From assembly GCA_034432595.1 (NCBI GenBank), contig DAOUBT010000057.1, positions 1 through 6,954 of the forward strand: a stretch of 6,954 nt of DNA, given 5' to 3'. This stretch comes from DAOTZR01 sp034432595. Lineage in GTDB: Bacteria; Chloroflexota; Anaerolineae; B4-G1; SLSP01. The position numbers and the translations under genes were made by a program. Within the stretch, counting starts at the first letter, position 1; each line of letters begins with the position of its first letter. The notes under the pieces were generated by a model. It saw only the letters and a list, made by a program, of their open reading frames with translations. It had not been told where the DNA came from and did no database searches. This document shows, in pieces, positions 5,729-6,954 of this stretch.

Positions 5729-6943
5729 ATGGAGACGATTAAGCATCTTTATCGTTGGGGGATGGGACCATCGAGCAGCCACACGATGGGACCGCATCGC
5801 GCGGCGCAGCTCTTCCGCGCGCGCTTCCCGCAGGCGGCGCGTTTCCGCGTGGCGTTATACGGGAGTCTGGCCGCCACGGGCAAGGGCCACCGCACGGATG
5901 TCGCCATCACGCAGGGATTGGCCCCGGCGCCGGTGGAGCTGCTCTGGCATCCTCACGAAACGCTGCCGCTCCACCCCAACGGGATGCGTTTTGAGGCGCT
6001 CTCGGAAAGCGGTGAGGTGCTGGGAAGCTGGGAGGTGTACAGCGTGGGCGGCGGCGCGTTACGCGACGCGCAGACGCCGGCAGAATCGGCCTCCATCTAC
6101 CCCTATACCACCATGGGCGAGATTCTGCGTCACTGCGAGGAGACGGGGCAAAGCCTTTGGGAATATGTCGCCGCCTGTGAGGGGGAGGAGATTTGGGACT
6201 ACCTGGCCGAGGTGTGGCGCGTGATGGAAGCCGCCATCGCGCGCGGGTTGGAGACGGAGGGGGTGCTGCCGGGCGGCCTGGGGGTGGCGCGCAAGGCGAG
6301 CGTGGTCTGGCGCAAGGCGATGCTGGGCAGCGCCCACGTGCAGCGGGCCGGACGGCTGGCCGCTTACGCGCTGGCCGTGGCAGAGGAGAACGCCGCGAGC
6401 GGCATTGTTGTCACGGCCCCGACTTGCGGTTCATCGGGTGTGGTGCCGGCGGTGCTGCACTATCTCAAAGAGACCCTGCCGCTGAGCGAGACGCTCATCC
6501 TGCGCGCCTTAGCCACGGCGGGGTTGATCGGGAATCTGGTCAAGCATAACGGTTCGATTTCCGGGGCAGAAGTGGGCTGTCAGGGCGAGATCGGCACGGC
6601 GTGCGCGATGGGCGCGGCGGCTGCGACGCAGCTTCTCGGCGGAACGGTGCGCCAAATCGAGTACGCCGCGGAGATGGGGCTGGAGCATCACCTCGGCCTG
6701 ACCTGCGATCCGGTGGCGGGATTGGTGCAGATTCCGTGCATCGAGCGCAACGTTTTCGCCGCCTCGCGCGCGCTGACCTGCGCGGATTACGCGCTGTTTT
6801 CGGATGGCACGCACCGCATCCCGTTTGATGAGGTGGTGCATGTGATGATGCAGACCGGACACGATTTGCCCTCGCTCTACCGCGAAACGGCGCACGGCGG
6901 CCTCGCTGCCGCTTACCGGAAACGGGGCGGGGCAGAAAGCTGA
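5729..6943 (+). CDS. sdaA: Iron-sulfur L-serine dehydratase (L-serine ammonia-lyase), single chain
   Basis: Converts L-serine to pyruvate and ammonia in the cytoplasm using an oxygen-sensitive [4Fe-4S] cluster rather than PLP. The product is 404 aa with fused beta and alpha domains. Seen: GPSSSHTMGPHRAA (S15-S17, H18), GSLAATGKGHRTD, NGMRFEAL and YSVGGGAL in the beta part; NTEGVLPG-like ETEGVLPGGL, EENAASG, APTCGSSG (C233), SGAEVGCQGE (C284), LTCDPVAG (C326) and PCIERN (C337) in the alpha part. The C284-C326-C337 spacing (42 and 11) equals that of the three cluster ligands C343, C385 and C396 of the Legionella enzyme. The C-terminus ends in AES and lacks the terminal Cys used as a tail ligand in that enzyme. 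It is about 50 aa shorter than E. coli SdaA, mostly in the beta domain, and resembles the roughly 400-aa single-chain type I recall from Bacteroidetes. The stop is 11 nt from the window end. Confidence 0.95.
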   Translation: METIKHLYRWGMGPSSSHTMGPHRAAQLFRARFPQAARFRVALYGSLAATGKGHRTDVAITQGLAPAPVELLWHPHETLPLHPNGMRFEALSESGEVLGSWEVYSVGGGALRDAQTPAESASIYPYTTMGEILRHCEETGQSLWEYVAACEGEEIWDYLAEVWRVMEAAIARGLETEGVLPGGLGVARKASVVWRKAMLGSAHVQRAGRLAAYALAVAEENAASGIVVTAPTCGSSGVVPAVLHYLKETLPLSETLILRALATAGLIGNLVKHNGSISGAEVGCQGEIGTACAMGAAAATQLLGGTVRQIEYAAEMGLEHHLGLTCDPVAGLVQIPCIERNVFAASRALTCADYALFSDGTHRIPFDEVVHVMMQTGHDLPSLYRETAHGGLAAAYRKRGGAES

Positions 6944-6954
6944 ACGGTTTCGCG

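Overview
The window is a GC-rich bacterial chromosome segment with all supported genes on the + strand. It most likely comes from a member of the Chloroflexota (Anaerolineae-like). That guess rests on a small membrane protein with a Thr/Pro 'TPT/TATP' linker of the kind common in that phylum, and on the general look of the housekeeping proteins; no marker gene settles it.

Layout. (1) Positions 1-333 are a repeat array with a 55-bp period, and each unit carries a GC-rich palindrome. Two hairpin types alternate (order A-B-degenerate-A-A-B), and the array continues off the left edge. (2) At 345-1040 follows an intact HUH/Y1 transposase of the REP-associated tyrosine transposase (RAYT) type, so array plus gene look like a REPtron. 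Diverged copies of the same palindrome lie inside the transposase gene: one inverted copy in the middle, where the protein has about 50 extra residues, and one fragment near the 3' end. This region is visibly less GC-rich than the rest. (3) At 1134-5594 a tight cluster encodes a small membrane-anchored protein of unknown function, peptidyl-tRNA hydrolase (pth) and the transcription-repair coupling factor (mfd). The gaps are 10 nt and a 4-nt ATGA overlap, which suggests one transcript and translational coupling. (4) A 134-nt spacer (5595-5728) holds a cluster of short inverted repeats that can fold into a hairpin plus a three-way junction. (5) At 5729-6943 lies a complete single-chain iron-sulfur L-serine dehydratase (sdaA).

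How it fits together. Pth recycles peptidyl-tRNA from stalled or aborted translation, and Mfd removes stalled RNA polymerase and recruits nucleotide excision repair. They are a long-known neighbour pair and probably share expression. The serine dehydratase is metabolic and may be co-transcribed or have its own leader. The RAYT and array are a domesticated or selfish repeat system next to this operon, separated from it by a short gap with a possible weak promoter.

The most noteworthy signals are the RAYT gene invaded by, or evolved from, its own repeat, and the structured spacer before sdaA. I saw no clearly new multi-gene system.
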